From Hyphomicrobium_A sp963726795 (GTDB lineage: Bacteria; Pseudomonadota; Alphaproteobacteria; Rhizobiales; Hyphomicrobiaceae), in contig CAVSDD010000008.1 of the NCBI GenBank assembly GCA_963726795.1, positions 124,001-188,000 of the forward strand: a stretch of DNA of 64,000 nucleotides, read 5' to 3'. Position 1 is the first letter of the stretch, and every line of letters begins with the position of its first letter. This document shows positions 24,398 to 33,532 of the stretch, one piece after another. A program made the translations under genes and the position numbers. The notes under the pieces are model-generated. The model made no database searches, was not told where the DNA came from, and was given only the letters and a program-made list of their open reading frames with translations.

Positions 24398-27100
24398 GTG
24401 CCGATGCCCCCCGAGTTGCAACGAGCTTCCGCCGACGCGCTGCTGGCTCTCTCTGAGACGCCTCGCGGGCGGCTCAAGGTATTTCTCGGCGCAGCCCCCG
24501 GGGTGGGGAAGACGTACGCCATGCTGTCGGCGGCACGCGCCGAGAAGGAGCACGGCCGCGACGTCGTCATCGGGCTCATCGAGACGCATGATCGCGCGGA
24601 GACCAAAGCGCTGGTCGACGGCATCGAGGTCATCCCGCGCAAGCCCACGGTTTACGTCAACAAGATCCTGAGCGAGTTCGATCTCGACAAGGCGCTGGCG
24701 CGCAAGCCGCGCCTGCTGCTGGTCGACGAGCTTGCGCACAGCAACATTCCCGGCAGCCGTCATCCCAAGCGCTGGCAGGACGTTGTGGAGCTGCTCGCGG
24801 CGGGCATCGACGTGTGGACGACGCTCAACGTCCAGCACCTGGAAGGCCTCAACGACATCGTGGAGAAGATCACGCGCGTGAAGGTGCGCGAGACCGTGCC
24901 CGATCACGTGTTCGAGAAAGCCGACGAGATCATGATGGTCGATCTGCCGACCGAGGAGCTGTTGACGCGCCTCGCCGCCGGAAAGGTCTACGTGCCGGAC
25001 ATGGCGGATCGGGCGCGCAAACGTTTCTTCAAGGCGGAAAACTTGACCGCGCTGCGCGAGCTGGCGTTGCGGCGCGCAGCCGAGCGCATCGATGCCGACC
25101 TCATCGACCATATGCAGGCGCAGGCGATCGCCGGTCCATGGGCGGCGGGCGAGCGAATCCTCGCCTGCCTCGCGGGCGGCGACGACGGGGCGACGGTCGT
25201 GCGTGCGGCCAAGCGGCTCGCTGATGTGATGGATGCGCCGTGGATGGCGGTGACGGTGGAGCGTCCAGGCGACCAACCCTCGGAGCCCGCGCGCCGGCGG
25301 CTAGAGGATGCATTGAAGCTCGCGCAATCGCTCGGCGCCGAGACCAACACGCTCGCCGGCGCCGATTCTGTCGCCGAGCTGCTGCGCTTCGCCAAGTTCG
25401 AGAACGTGACCCAGGTCGTGGTGGGTCGCTCACGCGAGAGCCGCCTCAAGGATTGGTTCGGGCGGTCATTCCTGCGCGATCTGTTGCGCCGCGCCGACGG
25501 CATCGCCGTGCACGTCGTCACCGGCTCCAAGGATAATAGCTCCAAGCAGCGCGCCGGCACCGCGCCGGAAACGCCAGCGCGGCCAATGCTCGCTTTGGCG
25601 CCGCTTCCGATGCTGTGGTCGACGGTGGCGGTCGTGGTCGCCGTGGGCGTCGGCTTCGGGTTAGAGAGGCTGACCGATTTTCCCAACCTGTCGATGGTGT
25701 TCCTGCTGGCAGTGGTGTTCGCGGCGCTGCGCTTCGGCGTCGGTCCGGCGGTCTACGCCTCGATACTGTCATTCCTCGTCTACAACCTGTTCTTCATCGA
25801 GCCCGTCTACAGCTTCACCGTCGCGCGGCCCGACGAGCTCCTGTCGCTGTTCGTCTTCCTTTTGATTGCGGTCATCACGGCGACTCTTGCGGGGCGCGTG
25901 CGTCTCCAAGTGCAGACTGCGGTCGATCGGATGCGCTCGACGCGGAGGCTTTACGAGTTCACGCGGCGGCTGTCGGCGGTCGCCGGCTTCGAGGACATCC
26001 CGCAGGCGGCGGCAGCCGAGATCCACGCAAGTCTCGGCCGCCCCGCCGTGATCCTGCTTGAGCACGAGGGCAAGCTGAACGTGAGCGGCGCCTGGCCGGG
26101 CGACGTGTCCCTCGACACCGCCGCCATGACCGCGGCGTGGTGGGCGCTCGACCATGGCGAGGCGGCCGGCGCCGATACGGCGACGCTCCCCGCCGTGCCG
26201 TGGCTGTTTCTGCCGCTGCGCGCCGGGCAGAAGGCCTTCGGCGTCATCGGCGCCGGCCGCAGCTTCGAAGGGACGCGGCTCGATGCCGAGGCGCAGACTT
26301 TGCTGGAGACCTTGGCCGAGCAGGCAGCAATCGCGCTCGACCGCGCCTCGCTCGCACGCGACGTGGGCGAGGTGCGCAGCGCCGCCGAGGCGGAGCGCGT
26401 GCGCAATACGTTTCTGGCATCGATCTCGCACGACTTCCGCACGCCGCTCGCGTCCATCCTGGGATCGGCCACCAGCCTCATCGAGTTCAAGGACAAGATC
26501 GAGCCTGCGGCCCGCGACGCGTTGCTCGGCCAGATCAAGGAGGAGGCCGAGGGTCTCGATGGCATGGTGCGCAACCTGCTCGCCATGACGCGCATCGATG
26601 CCGGCGCGCTGGAAGTGCGGCGCGACTGGGTCGACTTGCGCGAGCTGGCCGAGCGCGCGGCGAGAAACGCGCGCCGCCGCGGCGCTGCACAATCGCTCGC
26701 GGTCAACCTGCCGCCTGAGCTGCCTCTGGTGCGGGCCGACGCCAAGCTTATCGAGCAGGCGCTGGGCAATGCGGTTGCCAATGCCGTGGCGCACACGCCG
26801 GCGTCCACGCACATCGTCATCGACGCCAAGGTGACGGACGGTGCGGTGGTCTTGCGCGTCAACGACGACGGAAGCGGCATCGCCGCCGACATGCTGCCGC
26901 GCGTGTTCGACAAGTTCGTGCACGCGAAGCCGGACGGCGCAGGCGCGGCTGACAAGGGCGAAGGTTCGGGCCTGGGCCTCGCCATCGCCAAGGGCATCAT
27001 GGAGGCGCATGGGGGGACCATCGCCGCGGAAAGTCCCATCGCCAACGGACGCGGCACCCGCATCTCGCTGTCGTTTCCGCGCGGGGAGGGCGTCGCGTGA
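24398..27100 (+). CDS. kdpD: Osmosensitive potassium-channel sensor histidine kinase KdpD
   Basis: A 900-residue kinase with the standard order. The KdpD N-terminal domain has the Walker A-like GAAPGVGKTYA (31-41). A universal-stress-protein-like domain follows (about 235-365). Four membrane segments (about 400-500) lead to a GAF-like region, then HisKA with the phospho-His in ISHDFRTPL (about 679). The HATPase has NDDGSGIA and GSGLGLAIAKGI. It senses low potassium and signals to KdpE. The start is GTG at 24398 or ATG at 24404. Its stop overlaps the kdpE start (GTGA), so the two are translationally coupled. Confidence 0.95.
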   Translation: MPMPPELQRASADALLALSETPRGRLKVFLGAAPGVGKTYAMLSAARAEKEHGRDVVIGLIETHDRAETKALVDGIEVIPRKPTVYVNKILSEFDLDKALARKPRLLLVDELAHSNIPGSRHPKRWQDVVELLAAGIDVWTTLNVQHLEGLNDIVEKITRVKVRETVPDHVFEKADEIMMVDLPTEELLTRLAAGKVYVPDMADRARKRFFKAENLTALRELALRRAAERIDADLIDHMQAQAIAGPWAAGERILACLAGGDDGATVVRAAKRLADVMDAPWMAVTVERPGDQPSEPARRRLEDALKLAQSLGAETNTLAGADSVAELLRFAKFENVTQVVVGRSRESRLKDWFGRSFLRDLLRRADGIAVHVVTGSKDNSSKQRAGTAPETPARPMLALAPLPMLWSTVAVVVAVGVGFGLERLTDFPNLSMVFLLAVVFAALRFGVGPAVYASILSFLVYNLFFIEPVYSFTVARPDELLSLFVFLLIAVITATLAGRVRLQVQTAVDRMRSTRRLYEFTRRLSAVAGFEDIPQAAAAEIHASLGRPAVILLEHEGKLNVSGAWPGDVSLDTAAMTAAWWALDHGEAAGADTATLPAVPWLFLPLRAGQKAFGVIGAGRSFEGTRLDAEAQTLLETLAEQAAIALDRASLARDVGEVRSAAEAERVRNTFLASISHDFRTPLASILGSATSLIEFKDKIEPAARDALLGQIKEEAEGLDGMVRNLLAMTRIDAGALEVRRDWVDLRELAERAARNARRRGAAQSLAVNLPPELPLVRADAKLIEQALGNAVANAVAHTPASTHIVIDAKVTDGAVVLRVNDDGSGIAADMLPRVFDKFVHAKPDGAGAADKGEGSGLGLAIAKGIMEAHGGTIAAESPIANGRGTRISLSFPRGEGVA

Positions 27101-27775
27101 CACCCAAGCTGCGCGCGCTCGTGGTCGACGATGAGCCGGCAATCCTGCGGTTTCTGCAGGCGGCGCTCGGTGCGTCGGACTACGTCGTGTCCAGTGCCGC
27201 CACGGTGCAGGAGGCGTTGAAGGGCATGGGCGATAACCCTGACATCGTCATCCTCGACCTGGGCCTGCCCGACGGCGACGGCAAGGACGTGATCCGCGAG
27301 ATCCGGCGTTCCTCCAACGTGCCCATCGTGGTGCTGTCGGCGCGTGACCGCGAGGCGGAGAAGATCGAGGCGCTTGGACCTCGGCGCCGACGACTTCGTC
27401 AACAAGCCTTTCGGCGTCGGCGAGCTCATGGCGCGGTTGCGTGCCGCGCTGCGTCACCGCCATGAGGAGGCGGAGACGATCAGGGCCGGCGCGCTCGAGA
27501 TCGACATCGCCGGCCATCGCGTCACGCGGGCCGGCGCCGATATCAAGCTGACGCGGCGCGAGTTCGACCTGCTCGCCTGCCTCGCGCGACAGCCCGGGAA
27601 GGTCATCACCCACCGCAAGTTGCTCACTGCGGTCTGGGGTCCGGCGCAAGCCGACGAGACGCAATATCTCCGCGTCTACATCGGCCACCTGCGGCAGAAG
27701 CTTGAGGATGACCCGGACGACCCGAAGATCATCGAGACCGAGCTCGGCATCGGCTACCGGCTGGTCGAAAATTGA
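27097..27775 (+). pseudogene. kdpE: Response regulator KdpE, split by a one-base frameshift
   Basis: An OmpR-type regulator of the kdp operon, 225 residues if repaired. The first frame gives the receiver domain (VVDDEPAILRFLQAALGA; phospho-Asp in VILDLGLPDGDG). After EKIEAL the frame fails. The next frame continues with DLGADDFVNKPFGVGELMAR and the winged-helix domain to the end (TRREFDLLACLARQPGKVI, ETELGIGYRLVEN). One extra G at 27376-27377 explains the break. As read, the DNA-binding domain would be lost and kdp induction should fail. A sequencing error is a real alternative, since the downstream frame shows no other decay. Confidence 0.85.
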
Positions 27776-27783
27776 ACCCGCCC

Positions 27784-29193
27784 TTAGCTCGCGGAGACTT
27801 TTAACCCGCGCCCCGCCGTTTCGGGGAAGCTGACGGTCACCGTGAGGCCGGGTTTGTTGTCCGAGAGTTTGATGGTTCCGTCATGCAGGAGGACAATCGC
27901 CGAGACGAGGCTCAACCCGAGCCCATGGCCGGGGGTCGTCCTGCTCTTCTCAAGGCGATAGAGCCGCCTGAATACGTTGGTGTGTTCTTCCTTGGGAATG
28001 CCAGGACCGTTGTCAGCGATTTCGACGAACACGCGGCCTTGGGCTTCGGAAAGCTTGAGACTTATCTTTGAACCCGGCGGGCAATGGCGGATCGAATTTT
28101 CGATCAGATTGGCGACCAGCTGGGTGAGAAGCTCGGTATCGCCATAGATCAAGGGATGGCCACCGCAATCGAGAAGGCTGAGCTCGTGGCCATACTCTTC
28201 CGCGACAGGCTGGTAGTCGTCGGCTAGTGAACTCACGACGCCGTCAAGATCCACCGATCGAAATCGCTGCTTCTTGAGGCCCGCTTCCAACTGAGCGATG
28301 CTGAGGAGCGCCTCAAAAGTCTCCACTATTCCCTCGATCTCGGTGAGCGTGGTCGTGATGCTCTGTCTATAGCCCTCCGGTCCGATGTCGGTCTCAAGCA
28401 CCGCTTCCAGACGCCGCTGGATGCGCCCGATGGGCATCTTGAGATCGTGAGCGATGTCGGCAGAAACCTGCCGCAGGCTCGCTAGCACGCGCTGCAGCTG
28501 ATCGAGCGTGGAATTGACGTGGCCGCCAATGCGGTCGATGTCATCCCCGGTGCGAGTGCGCACGACGCGCAAATGCGGCTGTCCTTTTCCTGCGGCATCT
28601 AGGGCCTCCGAGATTGCATCGATGCGGCGCTGGGCGCGCAGGCCGAGCAGCCACCCGGTGGCCGCCGCGATCAGGACGATGAACGCCGTGCCGATTGCGA
28701 TCGCGCTGAACAGCACATTCTGTGCCTCGATAATATCTCCATCGTCGTCGCCAATCAGCAAGTTGCCATCATCGAGCGTGGTCCACGATGCGGTCATGCC
28801 AGACGGAATCGTCGCATCGGACCACGCTGTTCTCAGGCTCAGGTCGCGCCACGGAATGAATCTATTTCCAGCGAAGGTCGGGATCGGATCGATATTTCCG
28901 GCGATAAAGCCGCCCGACTTGTCAGTCAGAAGATAGATTATCCCGGCGTCCGGCGAGACACGGGCTTTGCGCAGGACGACCTCGCGCAAGCCGGCGAACC
29001 CTTCGTTGCGCGCGACGGTGAGGAGGGTGTCTTTCATGTCGGCGATAAAGGATGCTTGCCGTTGATGAAATTCTCCCGATACCCAGGCGAAAAACCCCCA
29101 GCCAGCTATCAGCGCGATCAGGGCGAAAAGAACCGCAAAGTAGATCGAAAAGCGAAACGCGGTGCCGCGCAGGATGCTACTTCGCAGGCGCAT
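27784..29193 (-). CDS. Sensor histidine kinase of a second two-component system
   Basis: A 469-residue kinase with two membrane segments (about 13-35 and 160-185) around a periplasmic domain of about 125 residues. HAMP follows, then HisKA with the phospho-His in SADIAHDLKMPIGRI. The HATPase carries NLIENSIRHCPPGS, ADNGPGIP and GHGLGLSLV. The ATG at 29193 overlaps the end of the response regulator gene by 17 bases, so the pair is coupled. The signal is unknown. The gene converges with kdpE but faces the other way, so it is probably not part of the potassium system. Confidence 0.88.
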   Translation of the reverse strand: MRLRSSILRGTAFRFSIYFAVLFALIALIAGWGFFAWVSGEFHQRQASFIADMKDTLLTVARNEGFAGLREVVLRKARVSPDAGIIYLLTDKSGGFIAGNIDPIPTFAGNRFIPWRDLSLRTAWSDATIPSGMTASWTTLDDGNLLIGDDDGDIIEAQNVLFSAIAIGTAFIVLIAAATGWLLGLRAQRRIDAISEALDAAGKGQPHLRVVRTRTGDDIDRIGGHVNSTLDQLQRVLASLRQVSADIAHDLKMPIGRIQRRLEAVLETDIGPEGYRQSITTTLTEIEGIVETFEALLSIAQLEAGLKKQRFRSVDLDGVVSSLADDYQPVAEEYGHELSLLDCGGHPLIYGDTELLTQLVANLIENSIRHCPPGSKISLKLSEAQGRVFVEIADNGPGIPKEEHTNVFRRLYRLEKSRTTPGHGLGLSLVSAIVLLHDGTIKLSDNKPGLTVTVSFPETAGRGLKVSAS

Positions 29194-29857
29194 CGATCGA
29201 ATATCCTCTGCCCCTGACGGTGTGAACCAGCGGCACCTCGAAATCACGGTCGATCTTTGAACGCAAGCGGCTGACGAAAGTCTGCACGATGCTCGTCTTG
29301 GGATCGAAATGGAATCCCCACACCTGCTCGAGCAGCATCTTCCGGGTCATCAACCGGCCGGCATTGCGCATGAGCGCCTCGAGCAGGCGCAGCTCGCGCG
29401 GCGCGAGATCGATCTTGCGGCCATTGCGCACGACGGTCCGCGATATGACGTTGAGCTCGAGATCCGCGACTTCGAGCACTGAATTATCGTTGTCGTTGCC
29501 GAGACGGCGGCCCAGAGCATTCACACGCGCGCGTAATTCAGCGATCGCGAAGGGCTTCACGAGATAATCGTCAGCGCCGGCATCCAGTCCGTCGACGCGA
29601 TCTTCGATGCCGCCAAGCGAAGTCAGGAGCAGCACGGGTGTGCGGATGCCCGACGTGCGCAAGGATTCCACAATCGACAAGCCGTCAAGGCCGGGCAGCA
29701 TCCGGTCGATGATCATGACATCGAAAGACTGTACGGCGCCCAATCGCAATCCGGCATTACCGTCTAACGCCGACTCCACGGCGTGGCCGGCCGACTCCAA
29801 CCCGCGCGTGATGTGCCGCGAAGCCTCTTCGTCATCCTCGATGAGCAATACGCGCAT
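29177..29857 (-). CDS. OmpR/PhoB-family response regulator
   Basis: A 226-residue regulator. The receiver domain has the acidic pair EDD (7-9), the phospho-Asp in MIIDRMLPG (about 51) and the Lys in LVKPF. The winged-helix domain runs to the end, with APRELRLLEALMRNAGRLMT and FVSRLRSKID then VRGRGYSI. The ATG at 29857 gives the usual MRVLLIEDD start; an in-frame start 15 bases upstream is possible. It is the first gene of the pair with the overlapping kinase. Confidence 0.9.
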   Translation of the reverse strand: MRVLLIEDDEEASRHITRGLESAGHAVESALDGNAGLRLGAVQSFDVMIIDRMLPGLDGLSIVESLRTSGIRTPVLLLTSLGGIEDRVDGLDAGADDYLVKPFAIAELRARVNALGRRLGNDNDNSVLEVADLELNVISRTVVRNGRKIDLAPRELRLLEALMRNAGRLMTRKMLLEQVWGFHFDPKTSIVQTFVSRLRSKIDRDFEVPLVHTVRGRGYSIDAPAK

Positions 29858-30127
29858 CTGTGCCCTAGCCATTGTCGTCCTGCTGGCGTTCGCTCCAGCC
29901 TACCAGCGTCACTCCGAGACCGACCAAATACTCGTGAGCGGCACTGCGACGCTTAGGTCGTGCCGGCGCAGTATCGCGAGCCAAACGATCAGATTTGCGG
30001 CATCGCAGCCGATCGATCCGAAAACCACGGGCTATTAACTATAGGGCGGATCGACTGCAGGTCGAGGCTGGTGCCGGCTCCGCTGGCCATTTTCAGGTCG
30101 CGTCACGCCCGCAGACCGTTCGAAGGA

Positions 30128-31360
30128 TCAGGTCGGTCGGCAAGATTTCAGGAAGCGCTGGACTACGAGTGCGCCCGGCGCGGCACCGGCGACCTCCACG
30201 GGCCATTGCCCGATACCCACGGTCGCGCCGACAACGAACGACTTGGCGCCCTTCGCGAGCGCGTTCGTCAATTCAACTGCGGCGTCCATGCCCCACGCGA
30301 TCCGCTTCTCATCGGCGGCAAGACGTGCATTGCCGTTAGCTCCAAACGCGTGGCCCTGGTCGCCCCACTTATTGAGATAAGGCGGCGTCGGGAGCTCGCT
30401 CGTCTGCCAGGCCATTTTGCTCAGGCCCTGCTCGATCTCCCCGCTAGATACCAAGGTTGACGGCAAAGCGAAGTCGATCATCAAAGCCAGCGAGCCGGGT
30501 TGCGAAGTCGAGCATTTGAAGGTCACGGTCTGCGCCTTACTCGGCTCGCGGAACTCGCCCACGAGAGAGGTCCGCCCTTCGTCGTCCTGGGCGAGGTTCC
30601 AGCTCTCCGTGCCCGCGGTGTAGAGTATGCGGAAGCGCTCGAGATCCTCATCGGGAACGAAATTAAAGCTGTCGGGCGCGGCGGTGGCGGCAGCCGCCAG
30701 CAGGGCCGGATCGGCGCCCATCTTCTGCACGTAGGCAAGCACCTTGCCGAACTGCTTCTGCGAGCTCTTCAAGCACTCTTCCGCCGTCGCACAGTTACCG
30801 TCAAACTGGTGCAGCCCGTACCTGCTGCCGGCTATCATCGTCCGCTTTACTCCGCCGAGGTAGGTGTAGGCGCAGGCGCTCAGGCAATATCCGGGAAAGA
30901 AGGTGCGGCCGACGTTCGACAGGCTCGAAACAGGCTTCTGGCCGAGCGATTTCATGAGCGCGTCGAACGCGGGTGTGGCGCTCGGCCGATAGGCCTCCAT
31001 CGTGTTGATGGCGTTGATCGTCCCGTCGGGGAAGAGCGTCTCGAATGGCGGGAGCTCCTCAGGCGAGCCGATCTCCGCGTTCAGTCCGTGCGCACGGATG
31101 ATGGTGCCGAGCGCCATGCCAGCATCGAGATCGCCGCCGAACGAGAGCAGATAGATGGTGTCTCCCGGCGCCAATGGATGCTTGGAGAGAAAGTGCTCGA
31201 ACGCGTCTGCGGTTTGATTGGTGAGTTGTCCGCGTGCAACGACTTCGCCGCTATCGAGAGCCTCGAACGTCATCGGCTGCGTGATGCCGAGGCTCACCGC
31301 GCGACCGGACATCACCGCCAGTGAAAGCAAAATGACCGCAGCACGCATGCTCATCGTCAT
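30128..31360 (-). CDS. Predicted periplasmic protein with a ClpP/crotonase-like fold (COG3904-like)
   Basis: A 410-residue protein with a signal peptide (about 1-26). The motifs LLSFGGDLDAGMALGTIIRA and FFPGYCLSACAYTYLGG match the spacing of ClpP-like serine hydrolases, with a Gly-Gly oxyanion segment and then a Ser or Cys at the active-site turn (CLSAC). RYGLHQFDG could supply the His. The remaining 180 residues have no recognised fold. COG3904 proteins are uncharacterised. The start at 31360 has AGAGGA upstream. It is divergent from the alpha/beta hydrolase, 103 bases away. Confidence 0.65.
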   Translation of the reverse strand: MTMSMRAAVILLSLAVMSGRAVSLGITQPMTFEALDSGEVVARGQLTNQTADAFEHFLSKHPLAPGDTIYLLSFGGDLDAGMALGTIIRAHGLNAEIGSPEELPPFETLFPDGTINAINTMEAYRPSATPAFDALMKSLGQKPVSSLSNVGRTFFPGYCLSACAYTYLGGVKRTMIAGSRYGLHQFDGNCATAEECLKSSQKQFGKVLAYVQKMGADPALLAAAATAAPDSFNFVPDEDLERFRILYTAGTESWNLAQDDEGRTSLVGEFREPSKAQTVTFKCSTSQPGSLALMIDFALPSTLVSSGEIEQGLSKMAWQTSELPTPPYLNKWGDQGHAFGANGNARLAADEKRIAWGMDAAVELTNALAKGAKSFVVGATVGIGQWPVEVAGAAPGALVVQRFLKSCRPT

Positions 31361-31463
31361 CGCGTTCCTCTCACTTCGGCCATGCTGCCTCGAGCGTTTT
31401 GATGTGATAGAGTGCCGTCTTTGCATTGGGCAGCGATGCCATCGTCATTGATACGGGGGGGCG

Positions 31464-33073
31464 ATGTTACGACCAATCCTTTATCTCGTCGGTCTATTTG
31501 TTGTCCTGCATCTTCCCGCGGCGGCACAAACCCAAGCGGGAAAAGCCGAGATCCTCACAATTTCTTGATGTGGCTCGCATCGACGCCGAAGGCGCGGCCC
31601 AGCTGGCGGCAGAATTCGGAACGGATTTCAAAGAACATCGCAACGTTTTCGAATTTCGTTCTGAAAAGTGACAAGGAAGCGCCGCCCGCATTCAAGGAAG
31701 CCAACGCAGAGGCAACCGCGCTCGTGGGCTCTGCGCGTTCGCAGACCGAGGTCGCACGTGCGCTCGCAGCCGAGATCGAGACGGCGAAGGAAAAGGTCAT
31801 CGTTGCCGACGACAAAGCGGCGCTCGACGACATGCGCAGCAGCGCGGTTGCGCTCTCCAAGCGCGCCAAGGACCTTGCCGCTTCCGCCGCCAGCACGACG
31901 GCAAGCGCAACCGCCCTCAACAGTAGGCTCGCGCGCGAGCCGGGTTCCGGAGGCTTCATTGCAAGTGCGAATCCGCAGAGCCTTGGCCCGACGGACGACC
32001 TCGGGTGCGTAAAGGCAGCCACCTGCACCCCGGTGCCGGTCTTCTTCGGCACCGACCGCGGCAAGGAGGAGCGCGCTGACCGTATTCATTTTAATGCGAC
32101 TCGAGGCGGTGCCCTCGTGATGGGACGGGCCGTCGTCACCGTGCCGCGCGCAAATCGGAAGAAGGGCGAGGTCAATTTGCCGAGCTGGTGGGATGTGTTG
32201 CGATTCAAGAACCCCTGGCGCCTCGACCCGACATCGCACTTCACGATCCCGGACGGCGGTGTGAAGGTGATGACGCCGGATGAGTTCGTCGCGGCGGCAC
32301 GTGAGCAGCTTGCGTCAGCCGGCACGCACTCCGACAACGCCTTCGTGTTCGTGCACGGCTACAACAATTCATTCGACGATGGCCTCTACCGCGCTGCGCA
32401 AATATCCTACGACCTCGGTAAGGACGACAAGCCGTTCGGAACCGCGTTCGCCTACAGCTGGCCGTCGGCGGCTGCGTTCCAGGACTACAACTACGACTTC
32501 ACCAGCGCGCGGCTTTCTGTGAAGCATCTTGAGGAGTTCATCAATGTCGTCATCGACAAGACCCAGGCCAAGCACGTGCATCTCGTCGCCCACAGCATGG
32601 GCAACTGGCCGCTTGTAACCGCACTCAACGAGATTGTCGCCAAGCAGTCCGGAAAGGCGAAGATCGGCCAGATCATTCTCGCCGCGCCCGACATCGATGC
32701 GGGCGAATTCGCGGACATCGCCAAGGCCATCGCGCCGGGCGCCGGCATAATCACGCTCTATGCCTCGTCTGCCGATCGCGCGCTGCTCGCATCGCGCAAG
32801 GCTAACGGCGCCGTCCGCGCCGGCGACATTGTCGGCCCCGGCGCCGGGCCGGCCGCTATCGTTGCCGGTATCGACAGCATCGACGTCAGCGCGCTGAGCA
32901 CCGACGTCTTCGGGCTCAATCACAACACCTACGTTGCGTCAGAAGAGCTCCTGAACGACATGAACGTCCTGATGCTCAAGCCGATACGGCCGCCCGACCT
33001 CCGCGACAAGCGCTTCCGTGCGCAAGGAACTCCTCAGCGCCCATTCTGGAGCTTCCAGCCTCCGGCGCAGTGA
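31464..33073 (+). CDS. Secreted alpha/beta hydrolase (DUF900/COG4782-like), N-terminus split over three frames
   Basis: The body, uninterrupted from about 31568, has a coiled-coil region, then a DUF900-type hydrolase domain. The domain has FVFVHGYNNSFDDGLYRAAQ, the nucleophile elbow HLVAHSMGNWP and IILAAPDIDAGEF. The likely true start is 31464 in another frame: MLRPILYLVGLFVVLHLPAA AQ, a good signal peptide. That frame stops at 31568. A third frame carries LDVARIDAEGAAQLAAEFGT and on to NVFEF. Removing one T from each TTT run (31561-31563 and 31654-31656) joins all three into a 535-residue secreted protein. As given, the body would start at the ATG at 31568 without a signal peptide. Confidence 0.7.
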
Positions 33074-33228
33074 CGAACCCGCGCCCTTAAACGTCGAGGT
33101 CGACTACATCCATTGCGGCCGCCGGCGCGGCGATCGGGTGGCGACTGACTGGGTCAAGACGTGCGATTTGGCTTCCAACGCGTCAACGCGCGTACGCCCC
33201 GCCTGATGTTCGCACTTCTGTACGCAAG

Positions 33229-33305
33229 TGGCGCACCCAGCAGGATTCGAACCTGCGACCTTTGCCTTCGGAGGGCAACGCTCTATCCAGCTGAGCTATG
33301 GGTGC
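33229..33305 (-). tRNA. tRNA-Arg (anticodon CCG)
   Basis: On the minus strand a full cloverleaf is seen: acceptor GCACCCA/TGGGTGC, D arm GCTC/GAGC, anticodon stem TTGCC/GGCAA around loop CTCCGAA, and T arm GCAGG/CCTGC with TTCGAAT. The discriminator G and CCA are encoded. The anticodon CCG reads CGG. Confidence 0.96.
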
Positions 33306-33435
33306 TGATCGGGGCGCTCTTGATAGCTTATCCGGGAAGGCTGGGCAAACGCGGGCGAAGATGGCGCACACCCCCGGCGCATACATAGAATATCTGTGGC
33401 TCGGCAGGCACCTGGCCGATTTGGACCGGCGTGAC

Positions 33436-33471
33436 ACTGGCAGGTAAACTGGCGAGTACACTGGCCGGTAC
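33436..33471. repeat. Three tandem 12-bp repeats upstream of polA
   Basis: ACTGGCAGGTAA, ACTGGCGAGTAC and ACTGGCCGGTAC follow each other without gaps, ending 61 bases before the polA start. The shared pattern is ACTGGC-N-R-GTA. Spacing of 12 bp is close to one helical turn, so a protein-binding array is possible; no known motif is matched. Confidence 0.55.
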
Positions 33472-33532
33472 ATGGGGACCATCGCGTCGCGGAGGCTGAC
33501 CTGGGCGTTCCGAGCACCTATATTTCCTATCC

